This document shows, in pieces, positions 45,750-57,458 of a stretch of DNA of 64,000 nucleotides. The notes beneath the pieces were generated by a model. The model ran no database searches and had not been told where the DNA came from. It worked only from the letters and a program-made list of their open reading frames with translations. The first letter of the stretch is position 1; each line of letters starts with the position of its first letter. The DNA is taken from positions 253,085,956 through 253,149,955 of the forward strand of contig NC_081824.1 of assembly GCF_030867095.1 (NCBI RefSeq). Direction: 5' to 3'. The stretch is from Alligator mississippiensis (taxonomy: Eukaryota > Chordata > Crocodylia > Alligatoridae). Made by a program: the position numbers and the translations under genes.

Positions 45750-46343
45750 CTGATAAGAATAGTTTTAACCTGAAAAATGAGGAGAATGAGTCTCTCCTTG
45801 ACCCTTTCTCCAAACAGGGAAGAGGAAAAGTAAGTAAATAAGGATGCAGCAATGATGAAGGAATGTCATTGGGAAGAAGGATGAACAGCAGAAAGAAAGA
45901 AAGCGTGATCAGTTAGAAACAACTGCAACATTTGATGAAACAAATACCAGGAGCCTAGGCAACAAAATGGAGGAACTAGACCTATCAGGGTAGGATATGA
46001 AACTGGGCCTTGTAGGGAAAGCAGAAATTAGGTGGCATAGCAAATATGACTGGAACACAGGTATAGAAGGGTGTGTGCTGCTCTGGAAAGATAAAAATAA
46101 AACTAGAAGGGATGGCTAATGCAATAGGCTATTGGGGAAATGGAAAGAAGAATCCGTTTGGGTCAAAATCCCTCTGAGGCAGCATGGTGAAAGAGGTTCT
46201 GCTGGGATAGATTTGGGAGTCTGCTCTAGGCCCTCCAAGGTTTGATTTGAATAGGGATAGAGAAGTCTATCATGGTATTAGTGAAGTCAAGTGGAGTGAG
46301 GAGCTCATTTGAATGTGGAGGAGGCCAAGTACTCCTATAACTT

Positions 46344-46621
46344 CATGGTTCTTAACCTTGTTAGACTCAGGACCTCTTTGAAAATGCCAGATCTTAGTTT
46401 TCACTCTACAGAAAAAAATAACTGAGTCAGATTCTTCTGTTGCTAAGAACTCAGAAAGCCCACAACAGGTCAGAAGGTTCCTAACACTATGGATGTCTAT
46501 TTGAAATCTCTGGGTTTCTTCTGTGAATCGTGTTGTAGGTGTTTGTATACCTAACAGTGCTAATAGTGTGTGGATCTCACAGCACCCCAATGTACTGGGG
46601 CACCCTGGTTTAAAATCACTA
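46344..46621 (+). mobile_element. Non-autonomous hAT-like element
   Basis: It starts CATGGTTCTTAACCTTG and ends GGTTTAAAATCACTA. Flanks near CTATAACT and CTATAAGT agree at 7 of 8 positions, allowing one base of slippage. The interior matches 29236-29535. Confidence 0.7.
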
Positions 46622-47265
46622 CTATAAGTCAAAAATGCAAAACCTGTCTGAAATGGATATCTTAACAAAGATACTGGAGCAAGGAGGAGGAAATTGTGGA
46701 GAAGGGCTCTGGACCTGACTAGATGAATAACCAAAAAAGGTACTGGGAATGAGCAGAGAACCTACAAGGAATAGAAGAAAGGACTGATCAGCAAAGAAAA
46801 CTCTTAAGAGTCAAGAAATGTAGGGGAAAAATTGCACAAAGTGAAGCCAAGTTAGATCTTGCAAACAACATTAAAAGGAACAACAAAAGGTTATTCAGTG
46901 GTATTTTTTTTTTTTTTTGGCCCAAAGACACTGGAGAGAGAACAAGGAAAGAAGAAATGGGGCTGCTACACATTGAGAATTGGGAAGAGGTAAATGGAAT
47001 GGCCCACAAAGTAAACAAAATCCACTGCCTCTGTTATCAAGAAGATTGATGCTAAACATGGGGCAAAGGCTGGATAGTTCATGGAGATAAGGGCATAGAA
47101 ATAATCTTAACTGAGGTGGAAGCATAATTCAGAGAACCTTATACAACCAGGTTAGGGGAATGGATAACATCTATCTACAAATCTTGTAAGAAATGGCACC
47201 TGAATGTGGGTCTGCCAGTAAGGAGTATGGACAAATTTAGGCTGGTACCATATATTCAGAGAACA

Positions 47266-48053
47266 CTGTATTTGCTCAAATCTAAGATGAGTGCCCTCCC
47301 TCCCTGGTCAGCATGAGGTGTGAGGAGTAAGCCCCTTGTCATAGATTCGCATAAAAAATGAAGGCAGGGGGCAGGCACCTGCTGTGGCTCTGACACTAGC
47401 CCTGAGCCCAGGTTGAGGCTAGTCAGACCCATAGCAGCCTCCTGCCCCTCCATCTGTAGCTTCTGCACCCCCTCCCCCAGCCCTTCTCCCTCCCCTTACT
47501 GTCAGGTGCAGCTAAGCTCAGGTTGGGGCTGGATTCCTTCCCAGGCACGGAGCACATGGAAACTTCATCCTCTGCCCAGGTAATCGGCAGTGCTGACACG
47601 GCTGCATGGCTGGCAGGGGCTACACTTCTACCTACTATGCTCTGGAGAAAGAACAGAGCCTAATCATCAGCATTTCTTAGTAAGGGGGGAGGGAGGGACA
47701 GCAGAGGCAGAGGCTGGGGATTGTGAGGAGGAGCAGAGGCTGTGGAGAGCTGGAGGGGCGGGGGGTGCTGGTGGCAGGGGGGACAAGAAGGCTGCAAAGG
47801 GAAGAAGTAGGGAACAGGGCAAAGGGGCTACCTGTTCCTTCTCCCCCCCCCCCCCCCCCCCCGCTTCCCCCCACCACAGCTTTCCCTGCTGTAGCAGTGG
47901 GGGGTGGGGGGAAGGATGAATTCAGGACAATCTTCTGATATTTAACTTTTATACCTGGAAAACTATAACTCACATTATAAATTTTCCCTATATAGAATCT
48001 AATTATTGTGGGGATGTCTTAAATTCGAGGTCATCTTGGATTCAAGCAAAACA
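47266..48053. mobile_element. Terminal-inverted-repeat DNA element, about 790 bp
   Basis: Left CTGTATTTGCTCAAATCTAAG and, from the right, CTGTTTTGCTTGAATCCAAG form an inverted repeat. The interior contains a poly-C run (47843-47862) in a G/C-skewed block. The family resembles the widespread sauropsid TACTGTATTTACTCGAATC repeats. No transposase was seen. Confidence 0.6.
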
Positions 48054-48304
48054 GGAGCTTTTGAAAGTGACGTAGATACTTTTACCCCAAATCTCTACTC
48101 TGACAGCTGAACCAGCCTATTGCTGATGTACCAGCCTGTACCCAGAATTGCTGTATTTCCAGTGCGTGGCAGAGATTATTTCAGAAATGGGCTCAGAGAA
48201 CAGCCTGTACTGCCCAGGAGCCCTGTGAGGCCATAGTTCCCTTGGAAGACGGCCACCCTGAACTTCTTACAAACATTCCCTTCCTGTCTACCAGCCTTTC
48301 TGAT

Positions 48305-48890
48305 GAATCAAAGAAAATGAGGGTTGGAAGGGACCTCAGGAGGTCATCTAGTTCAGTGTTTCTCAACCCATGGGTTATGACCCAGAGGTGGGTCACAGGA
48401 ACATATGAAAGGGTCATGTAACCTCCAGGTCCTTTTCTGCAGAGCTGCTGCCCAGCCAGTCAGCCTCCATCCTGTACTGGTGCATGGGATTGTTCTGTCC
48501 TAAGTGCAAGACTTTGCAATTGACCTTATTGAAGCACATGAGATTTCTTTTGGCCCAATCCTCCAATTTGTCTAGGTCACTCTGAATCCTAGCCCTACCC
48601 TCCAGTATATCAACTACACCCCTCAGTTTGGTATCATCTGCGAACTTACTGAGGATGCAATCTATCCCATCTTCCAAACTGTTAATGAAGTTATTGAATA
48701 AAACTGGCCCCAGGACTGACCCCTGGGGTGCTCCACTTGATACCAGCTGCTAACTAGACCCTGAGCCATTGATCATTACCCTTTGAGCCTGACAATCCAG
48801 CCAGATTTCTATCCACCTTACAGTCCATTCATCTACCCCATACTTCCTCAGCCTGAATGGCCATTTAATCCATTTCCTGCACTATTTCCT
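48305..48890 (-). mobile_element. CR1 LINE, reverse-transcriptase part, antisense
   Basis: The minus strand encodes SKFADDTKLRGVVDI, with the FADD form of the RT catalytic motif, then DLDKLEDWAKRNLMCFNK and CKVLHLGQNNPMHQYRM, typical of CR1 ORF2. The upstream frame gives GPVLFN-type sequence. The CR1 3' UTR piece lies at about 48310-48350. Between them, coding sequence is missing and a 68-bp hAT-like piece (48352-48418) is present. It is not an intact LINE. Confidence 0.85.
48352..48418 (+). mobile_element. hAT-like fragment inside CR1
   Basis: CAGTGTTTCTCAACCCATGG followed by GTTATGACCCAGAGGTGGGT matches the left part of the family at 55117 and 32838. Only about 67 bp remain. Confidence 0.6.
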
Positions 48891-49009
48891 AACATTTGTT
48901 TCAACAGTGCTGTCAGGCTGCCAGCCCATGGGGGTATGCAGCCCATGAGGGGTTAAATTGCAGTTTACAGGATTTGTCAGCCAGCTGACTGAGCCAGCCT
49001 GCTGCTGTA

Positions 49010-49574
49010 CAGGCAGTCCTCGGACTTAGGACACAATTGGTTCCTGAAGACCAGGTCTTCTGCATGCTAAGTCAAAATGTTGCAACTCTGAACCAATTTT
49101 CTCATAAGAAACAATGTTACAAATGGGGGATTGGTTCCTGAACCAAGGCCCAATACCCTATTTTCATCAAAAATACCCCAGAATTTTGTACTTGATCAAT
49201 TATAGATGAGTAATATAGCTACATTAATGTATTTTTATTGTAAATAGCAATTATATTGATTTGGAAGGATGTCTTTGAGGTGACTTTGCTGGACTTTTTA
49301 AAGGGTTCTTGGCTGGACTCTTCTCAGGAGTCTTGGCTGCAGGTTTTTCTGGAGTCTTGTCTGCTTTCCTAAAGGAAGTGTCCAAGAAAGTTTGGACAGA
49401 TGTTCTCCAGGGAGATGAGTGATGCAGCAAACTTGTTTGCTGGCATGGCATTGCATTGGATCAAGTGTTGTAAGTCGAAACTGGTGTTGTAAAGTAAAAA
49501 CAGGGTGTAAATTTTATAAACATTGTAAGTGCAAAATGTTGTAACTTGAAACATTGTAAGTCAAGGACTGCCTG
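49010..49574. mobile_element. Tigger-like (Tc1/mariner) DNA element with TA duplication
   Basis: Ends CAGGCAGTCCTCGGACTTA and, from the right, CAGGCAGTCCTTGACTTAC form an inverted repeat. TA flanks each side (49008-49009, 49575-49576). The 565-bp interior includes a minus-strand open frame (49251-49451) with repeated TPEK / KSPAK motifs. No transposase catalytic motif was seen. Classification rests on the end sequence and TA duplication. Confidence 0.7.
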
Positions 49575-49764
49575 TACTCTAAAACTTAGGTGGTGAACAT
49601 CACTGCTATTCAGTCCTCACCCGTCCTCTTCCTTGCTGCAGAATTCAGGGTCTTTGGTTGCTGTTGGTATGGGGATGCAGGTGGGGAAAACCAGTGGCAG
49701 GGTTCACCCTTTGGATTCTAGAGCTGCACCAACAGTGGTTCTAGCTGTTGCCTTGCCAAACTGC

Positions 49765-49853
49765 TACCTTACTGCCAGAGGTGGGTTATCTGGCCTACAA
49801 ACCCTGTGGTCCAGATGTAGTCCATGGAGCCAAATGAGTTGGACACTCCTGCA
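49765..49853 (-). mobile_element. hAT-like fragment
   Basis: The reverse complement starts GCAGGAGTGTCCAACTCATT and continues GACTACATCTGGACCACAGG, the same end type as 10543 and 13188. It is truncated. Confidence 0.5.
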
Positions 49854-50646
49854 CTACAGCAGAAAGGACCAAGAGAACATCAGACTCTGGAAACCTGTGT
49901 CCCTCTCTTGCAGAGAAGAACCCCTGGTCCAGCCCCTGCAAGAGAGGGGCACAATCAGAAGTCCTTCCCCCTACCATGGATTTACCTGGTCCCTGGAAGG
50001 TGCTCTTTCACCCAAACCTGCTTATGATCTCTTCGAAGTGCTGGCTCCCTGGTGCAGAAAATCCCCCTGCATATGTACATACTCAGTTACGTGCTGCGCT
50101 TGAACAGGGAACCTACACTTTGAAGCCACATTTCTCTCCTTTCTGTGCTCCTTCCTTTCATCATGCCTAAGGGAATATGTGAAGCTCATCTCCTTTAGCA
50201 CCTGCTTGGCTGCAGATGACTGGTAGTAGGCTGTGTTGGCTGTGTACTGCAGGGAATTTGGTGCTGGAGTTGGGAGGGGCAGGCTAGATGTGGGCACAGC
50301 TGTATTCTCAGTATGTATTATATATGCATTTCCAAATATGTTTAATTAAAAGATGACAAGAAGTGAAACAGAAGCATTGCAGTACTGGGTTCAGTACTTC
50401 TTTTTCCCTGATCCTTATCCCCCAGACTGGGGAAAATCCCTCCTGTACAGCTGCTGGGATTTCTCTTTTGCATCTTTCAAATGAACATTGTGCTGGAAAA
50501 GATACCTGCCCAACTGCCCTGGAGATGGAGACTGGCTGACCCTGTAGGCCACCGAACAACCAGTATACCAAAATAGTCTGAGCCTGAAACCTGTCATAAA
50601 GGGGAAACCTCTCTATCCTGGCAACACTGTCCAGCAGCTTCTTAGT

Positions 50647-51394
50647 AGGGCTGCGTGAAGCTTCGGTCCGATTCAGTTCGGCTCAATTCAGTGGCTGAAT
50701 CTCCAAATCGAATCGGAGGACCCTTTAATCTCTCTGAATCGAATCGGACATAGACACAGCTTTTAAATGTTTTTTCTACATACCTCTAGGTAGCAGGCGA
50801 CTCATGACCACTGCAATGCTGGGGTGCATGGAGTGTCCCACAAATGTGGGGGGGCTCCCTAGCCTGCTTGGCAGCAGACCCAGAAGTGGACCAGAAGCGC
50901 TTCCAGTCCACTTCCAGGTCTGCCGGAGAGTGCACGGGGGGGGCTCCCCCGCATCTCCCCCAGCTCAGTGATTGGTGCCTCCTGAGTCTGGGGTGGGCAC
51001 CTGGGGTCCCCCTGCAGCTGATTGCTGAGCCGGTGGGGCACTTGGGGGGGGGGGGGGTGGTATGTGGGCAGTGCACTCCCCAGCAGACCCAGAAGTGGAC
51101 CAGAAGTAATTCCAGTCTGCTTCGATTTGCTGCCGAGCACATGGGGGCGGGGGGCTCCTGTGGGACACTCCATCTGCCCCTGCATCACAGCATTCACAAG
51201 CTGTGCCTGCTACCTCAAGGTATGTAGAAACAACATTTAAAACTGTGTCTATGGCTGATTTGCCGATTCTCCGAATCAGCATTGAATCTTCAGATTTGAC
51301 CGAATTGAATCGGGGACAGTGATCCAAATCAAATTACTGTCCCTGATTTCAGGCTGAATCCGAATCGAATTGGGCCCAGTTCTCTCAACCCTCC
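50647..51394. mobile_element. Foldback hAT-type element with perfect 8-bp duplication
   Basis: The flanking TTCTTAGT occurs at 50639-50646 and 51395-51402. The 748-bp element is almost wholly a long inverted repeat. ACAGCTTTTAAATGTTTTTT on the left pairs with ACAGTTTTAAATGTTGTTTC read from the right, and TGGAGTGTCCCACA occurs in both arms. AGACCCAGAAGTGGACCAGA recurs in direct orientation near the centre. AATCGAATCG-type repeats lie near both ends. No coding capacity. Confidence 0.8.
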
Positions 51395-51752
51395 TTCTTA
51401 GTTTCCTCTCTCAAATCTGGTACCTGAGAACTTAACCAGGTAACCATTTTAAAATGCTGCATTGCACCTACCGTTTGACATCTACAGGAACCAGAGAGAA
51501 ACAGATGTGCCTCTCTGGATGCGGGTGTTATTGCAGCTTTGTCTGTGTGCAGGAGCAGCAAAGACACTGGTTGTTTCCTGGAAGCACAAATCATTAGCTT
51601 GTGGTATCCTTGCTGGAAGTCATCTTGGGGTTAATGTCCTAAGGTTGAGGTTCCCCCCAAGGCAAACCCATATGCGAAGCCATACCTCAGCACCTGAGTA
51701 CAGATTAAGACAAGAGACACCATTAGAAATCTATTGCTCCAAAGATCTAAGA

Positions 51753-52242
51753 CAGGGGTCAGCAACCCCCTGGCATGTGTGCCAGAGCATGGCGCGCACA
51801 GTCATTTTGCTTTGTGTGCGCCTCCAGGCAGATGGTGGGGAAGGGGCCGGAGCTGTGCCGCCACAAAAACTGGGCCCCTCATGGCTCCCCCACTATCTGC
51901 CCAGAGGCGCACACGCACCCGCCAGCAATGAGCAGGGCCGGGACTCTGCAAACCCTAGTGCAGTGGCTTGCAGCCTCTCAGTCGCTTGCTTTGAGCAGCC
52001 TGAGCTCTGTGGCAGGTGGCCAGATTGCAAGCCACTGCACCAGGGTCTACAGAGCCCCTGGCCTGGCTCATTACTTGCGGCAGGTACATGCACACCTCGG
52101 TGTGAATAGCGGCAAAGGGATGGGGGTGTATTGCCACAACAAAAATTGGGCCACTTGCAGCTTCCCTACTGCCTGCCCCTGCCATGCCAAGGTTACAAGT
52201 CAAGGTTGGGGTGTTTTTGGCACTCTGCCCAAAAACATTTCC
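51753..52242 (+). mobile_element. hAT-like element, same family as 5273
   Basis: It starts CAGGGGTCAGCAACCCCCTG and GCATGTGTGCCAGAGCATGG, the end type of the 5273-5569 element read from its right side. The right end is degraded (GGCACTCTGCCCAAAAACAT). No clear target duplication. Confidence 0.6.
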
Positions 52243-53272
52243 AATCCAATATAGGAAGCAACTCAACAGCACTTGTCCTGCAATGTCTGCATCTTATGTC
52301 CAGACCTGCTCCCCTGTGCTAGCATGCTTGGCATTGACAGCTTGTTCCATTTGGGGATCTCCAAGCATAGCCCAAAGGTCAGCATGAACACCACCTGATA
52401 AGAGAAGTGGTCCAAGATCACCTAAGCCAGTCTGTGAGGGCTGCATAACGTGTTCAAGTGATCAGGATAATTCTCCTGGGTTTGTTTTCCTGGTAGAAAA
52501 ACTTCCTCGGAAACACCTGAACTGACACTTGAATGCTGAGCAACTGAGGAGCAGACTGCTTGCAGTGCTGACCTGTGCAACCAGGTGGGGCCTGTGCATG
52601 TATCTCAGTGTGCTCTCCAGACCCCCTCTATCTGCCTGGAGAGAGATGGCAGCCCACAGGGTAGCCCTGATTTGCTGACCCAGACTGCTCAATGAGCCTG
52701 CGTCTCCCTGCAGCACAATGTGGGAATTGTGAAGGGTTATGTTCTGCTTCTTCCTCAGTCGGAGCAGTACAGTCCTGCAAGTAACACACTATCTCTCCTA
52801 GGGGAGAGGAGAGGGGAGCAAAGCACCCTGGAATGGTGGGGGACTGTGCTATGGCTCCTTCCAGAAGAAAACATGTACTGACATTTGGTCTTCCAGGAGA
52901 AACTCTCCTGAGAGTGACTTAACCTTGGTTGTGCCCAGGTTATTTGTCTCCTGGAGCAGCCATTTCTGCTGTGGAAGATAAATCCTGAATATCTGTACAC
53001 TTGTAGTTGGTACTGGGAGAGCAGCAACTGTCCCAGGAAAAACTGAATGTCTGTACATGGCCCAGGTTTCCTCAATGTCTAACTTCATCCTCTGCAGCCT
53101 GGGGAACATGCTAAGGGAATTTAGGTTTCAAACTCAACACATCAAAAATTAAAGGAGCAATGCAAACCTTTAAACTGTTTTGTTTTAGGTTACTGGCAGA
53201 TTCAGGAGCACACAACATGGTCACTGTTTACACTCAGGGTATTCTCACATTTATCTTAATGATGAGGGATTC

Positions 53273-53278
53273 TTTATT
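53273..53278 (-). terminator. LRRC58: Candidate LRRC58 poly(A) signal
   Basis: The minus strand reads AATAAA here, followed by a CATCA-type cleavage context and then a GT-rich piece (GTGACCATGTTGTGTG). It lies at the downstream end of the repeat-poor stretch after LRRC58, so it is a reasonable distal poly(A) signal. Confidence 0.45.
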
Positions 53279-55116
53279 AAAATAAACAAAGCAAAACCAA
53301 ATCAAATCAAATCCTGCCAAACAACTACTGTTTTGGCACAAATTCTGCAGTAACTTTCATGAAACAATATACAAGGTACTGACTACAATGCTCTTCAGGC
53401 TAATTTTATACCGAACCAATGAGTTAATACTTTACTACCACCTTTGGGAGACTACTTCTTTCTGAGCCTATGTGGGCTAGGAATGGATTTAATCTCATTT
53501 ATCTTTAAACTCCCACCTATAATTTCTTTCTTTTGTTCTACTGAAGGAACCCTCCCACTTCATAGCATGCAACTAAGAAATTACCAAATGATAGGCAGAC
53601 ACAGTTTTAGAAATAACATTTTTAGTATTACAATTTGTTTCATAATGAAATACTGTTAGAGATATTCTATATTTGAACATTTCTAGCAAAATGCTTTTTA
53701 AAAAACGTAAGGCACTTTTTTACGACTTTGAACATTGGTTTTTACATGACTAAAATTCAGCAAGATGGCTGGATTGAAAACCTCTAATCCTTCAGTGTTC
53801 AGTACAAGATCAACGCTCTCGTTGAACAAGCAAACAAAGCCATCAATAGAGAGGTTTCCAAGGTGGAGTTATTCCTGCATTAGAGTGCACCCTGAAGAAG
53901 TGTATTTGAAGGATGTTGAAACTACTCAAGCAGAGCAGGGGAAAAAATCATCTGCCTGGTGTGAATAAGATGCATTAAAAACAGTTCTTTGAACTTGGTA
54001 ACAAAGATGCATTGTGGGGATTAAGTTTCATTACTTTCATTGGATTAGACTCCTTCCATTCATTACTGCCAACAGGAGTAAGGAACAAAAAGGAGCCAAT
54101 TCCTTCCCAAACAATTCAATCCAAAATTTCAAAGGCAGAAATGAACACGACAGAAAACCATGAGAAACTGCATCTGGCCACTTCAGAACTTGTTCAAATG
54201 TTCATTATTGACTTCTGCAAGTCTTCCCTCTTACTGAAGAGAAACATAAAAGAACTGGCAACTGTGTAAACTGCTTCCAGTCAAGTAGATATTTTTGCTT
54301 CTTTTAACATGATCCCGCTCTTCACATTAACTACCTTCATTCAGAAACTTACCATCAGCTCTTCTTGGCAGAGATGAAGGGGAAAGGGAAGAATGTGCAC
54401 AGGACTCTCAACACAGCAGGGAATGCAGAATGATAACCCAGCTTTACATCTTTCTCAACTTAAAACTTTGTATCAAAAGGGGGAAATGCTGAACAGATGC
54501 AGCAATAAGGGAAAAAGTTCTGAAACAATGATTTTGCCTGTAGAAGGCAGAGAATGGGGGACTGCAGCCCACTAATTAACAGAATAGTTGTAACTGTGGC
54601 CAGGCCAAGGTCTATGTACCTCATGTCTCCTTTGCCACGGGAAGTGAAGGACAGAAAACAGGCTCCTCCTACCACCCAGCTAGTGCCATTTCAGAGCTTT
54701 CAGGATCTCCTTCCCAACCAAGCCTTGTACAGCTGGCTGCAGTTGTATTTGATTCTGGCTAAATTTAATCTGAATGCTACCCTACTGGGTTGTGTGCAAA
54801 CAGATTTCAAAAGCCATGTAACACCTACAGCTTGGCTGTCACAGAGGGATGTGAGTGGAATCACAGTCACATGTGGACTTGAGAAGGTAAATTCTGGATT
54901 AGTCACTGATACTTATAAAAAAAAAAAAAAAAAAAAAAAGACCATTTCTTTCAAATTCTAGTTCTTTACAAGGGACATTTAGGGTCTCAACAAGCATACT
55001 TTCAGTGCTACCAGAGACTGAAAAGCAAGGACTTGATCCTGAATACCTAGGCAGACATTAACATTGCAAATGCTCTGTTTTTTAGGTCACATTAAGGGAA
55101 AATTGTGGTCTAGAAG

Positions 55117-55298
55117 CAGCGTTTCTCAACCCATGGGTCATAACCTAAAAGTAGGTTGCAAGAATACATTAAAGGGTCACAAACAAACTTTAAAAATGAA
55201 TGCTCCTTTAAAGGAGAAAAACATGGGAAACCACAGCTTTTCCCTTGCAGGCTAGCAGAGTTCCAGCCTTTAAGGGGCTGCTTGAGGCGCCCCATACT

Positions 55299-55366
<68 letters not shown>

Positions 55367-55465
55367 GGGGTGGAGGCAGTGGTTTGGGAGTGAGGGGCAC
55401 TGGGTCAGGACTGGCCATCGATGTTTACAAATGGGTCCTGGTACAAAAAAAGTTGAGAACAACTG
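55117..55465 (+). mobile_element. Non-autonomous hAT-like element with internal AC repeat
   Basis: It starts CAGCGTTTCTCAACCCATGG and ends AAGTTGAGAACAACTG. Flanks near GTCTAGAA and GTCTAGAG agree at 7 of 8, allowing one base of slippage. It contains an (AC)32 run. It shares its interior with 32838-33099. Confidence 0.75.
55301..55364. repeat. (AC)32 microsatellite
   Basis: A pure AC run of 64 bp lies inside the hAT-like element. The related copy at 32838 has only CACACAC at this point, so the run grew after insertion. Confidence 0.97.
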
Positions 55466-57249
55466 GTCTAGAGTGTGTTTCTTCTCACTAAAGTTAATTA
55501 CAAAAAGTAAATTATGAAAGTGCTTTAATAAAGTGTCAAACAGTTAAACAGAACAATTAACAAAGAGCTGCCAAAGATGCACTCAAACAGCTAGATTAAT
55601 TTTCTGAAAGCCTGAGGAGCATACAAGTTGTTTGGAAGTAGGGTTTAAAAAAAACTGTACTAGTTTGTTTTGCATAGACCAGCAAATAACCTGCTTTGCT
55701 CCTATGTTCAAATGCAGAGCTGGATTTGTTGTATTTCAAGCTACCTCACAAAGACAGCTTTTTGGGAAGTATCAATAAAATGGCAGCTCTCCTTGTGGGA
55801 AACGCATCACCCCATAGGGAGACTTAGAAATCCCTGTCAGTTTCACACCGTTTAGAAATAAAGTTATTTCTCAATGTTTAGCTATAGTATTATAACCATT
55901 CTCTGCATTTTTCCTTTAAATACAGTTTGAGAAAACTCAGTGTACTAGCTGAACAATCCACCACATTGCATAAACTTTTAAACATTGCAATGAATGTAAA
56001 CTAAGAAATACACAAGAGCCTGCACCATCAACTTGATGCCTGCACAGCCAGCTCAAGCACCTTGTCTTCTGTTTCTTCCCACTAGCTCTTCTTTTCATAC
56101 CAGAAAGGTGGAAGAACACAGTGCTCTTGGCATTGTCCTATTCTGTACTTTCAATTTAAGGAAGCAGTACCTTTGGGAGGAAAAATAAAGTTTACAAAAA
56201 GCCATGCAACAAGTAGCTCTTACTTAACTAAAACCACTTTCCTATCTACTGGAAGACTGGCATCCTCGTATCGAGGGACTGCTGCCACCAACAGGCACTA
56301 TCTTAACCATCCAGGTCTTGATTAAACAGAAAGATTAATCAAGAGTTGCCCATACAAGTTGCAGAGGTTTAAGAGCAGACTTGCCCCACTAGAATCAGAG
56401 TTCAAAGCACATTACTGGACAACACATTTGGTCCTTTGCTTGGAGGCACATGGCTTTGGAACTGAACTGACATCAAGTCTCAGTGAGACAACTTGTCTAT
56501 ATTTTGAGGCAAGATGCACCAGCTGCAATTAGAGAATCAGGATGGACTTAAAGAGGATGCAAACAGCAGCTCAGTATAAAAAGGCAGATAAATACCAAAT
56601 AAGGCTCAGTTCTAAGGCTGTAATATCCACAACAGGACGGAGATCCCAAGTCTGAAGCAAAGGAAGGGTAACCAGAGATTAGAAAATCCACACCCCATAA
56701 AAAGAATTCTTACTTTGGGAGCTGTCTGAAAATGTAACTGGAAATCAAGGAGAGAGCAGGGTGCTAAAGCATGATACAAAGAAAAAAACCTCTGCTGACA
56801 AAGCCTTGAGTCCACACACATTCACAATATAGGTGTAATGCCATTTCTGATTTACTGCAGTGTTATGTCCTGGGGCAGTCTCCTTTGCTTCATAAGGTGC
56901 TTAGCAGTTCAGTGAAGTGTCGTGCTTTAGAACCCATTTAAACCACCCTCCTAACCAGAGCAGGTCCCATCTCCCCTTTTCAGGCAGAATTCTCAGAAAG
57001 CAGACCTTTGTGGTGGACTTTGTACCAACCACTAGCTCTGGAACACTCCTACATGTAGGTGCATCATTAAGTTAGTTCTTCTAAGTAGCATTGCACCAAA
57101 CAATCCTACATTTGCTTAGATGATGTTCTGCCCCCATGTGACTTGACGGCAGTTTCTATAAGCCCCTCAGGCAAGACCCTCAGACTTTGCAGTTCCATTA
57201 TTCCTTTTCTAACATGTTTCTTTTCCAGTCTTTTCTCCCTCAATCCCTT

Positions 57250-57458
57250 TTATCCAAGAAGAACTTTCTGCATCCTGTGTGCAGCAGCAATGGCTTCATC
57301 CTCTGAATCAGACTCGCTCTGAGAAGTGGAGCTCTGAGAGGCAGAGCTGCAGGGGGAGGAGCATTCTGGAGAGCACAGGTAGTGCATCAGTGGGAGGCGG
57401 TACTTCCCACAGAAGTCAACAAACTTGATTTGTCGGACACAGCTGTCGAAGTAGACAC
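57250..57458 (-). CDS. LRRC58: LRRC58 coding exon 4 (Cys-rich C-terminus)
   Basis: The 209-nt coding part begins with two bases completing a Gly codon, then VYFDSCVRQIKFVDFCGKYR and LPLMHYLCSPECSSPCSSAS. It continues with QSSTSQSESDSEDEA and ends KVLLG-TAA. The acceptor is TTTGCAG. The sequence is nearly identical to human LRRC58 as recalled. Confidence 0.96.

Larger units (their letters stand above)
53260..57249 (-). other. LRRC58: Probable LRRC58 3' UTR
   Basis: About 4 kb after the LRRC58 stop is AT-rich and poor in repeats compared with the rest of the window, as expected of a long 3' UTR. It contains a poly-A run (54917-54939) and one hAT-like element (55117-55465), which would be transcribed. 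The extent is inferred, and shorter forms are possible. Confidence 0.45.

Noticed and set aside
48295-48325. CTGATGAATC followed by AAAGAAAATG
   Set aside because: It is the junction of flank and CR1 3' end, with no stem.
51462-52254. Plus-strand frames of 215 and 159 codons
   Set aside because: Most of their length is the hAT-like element at 51753-52242; no protein family is recognised.
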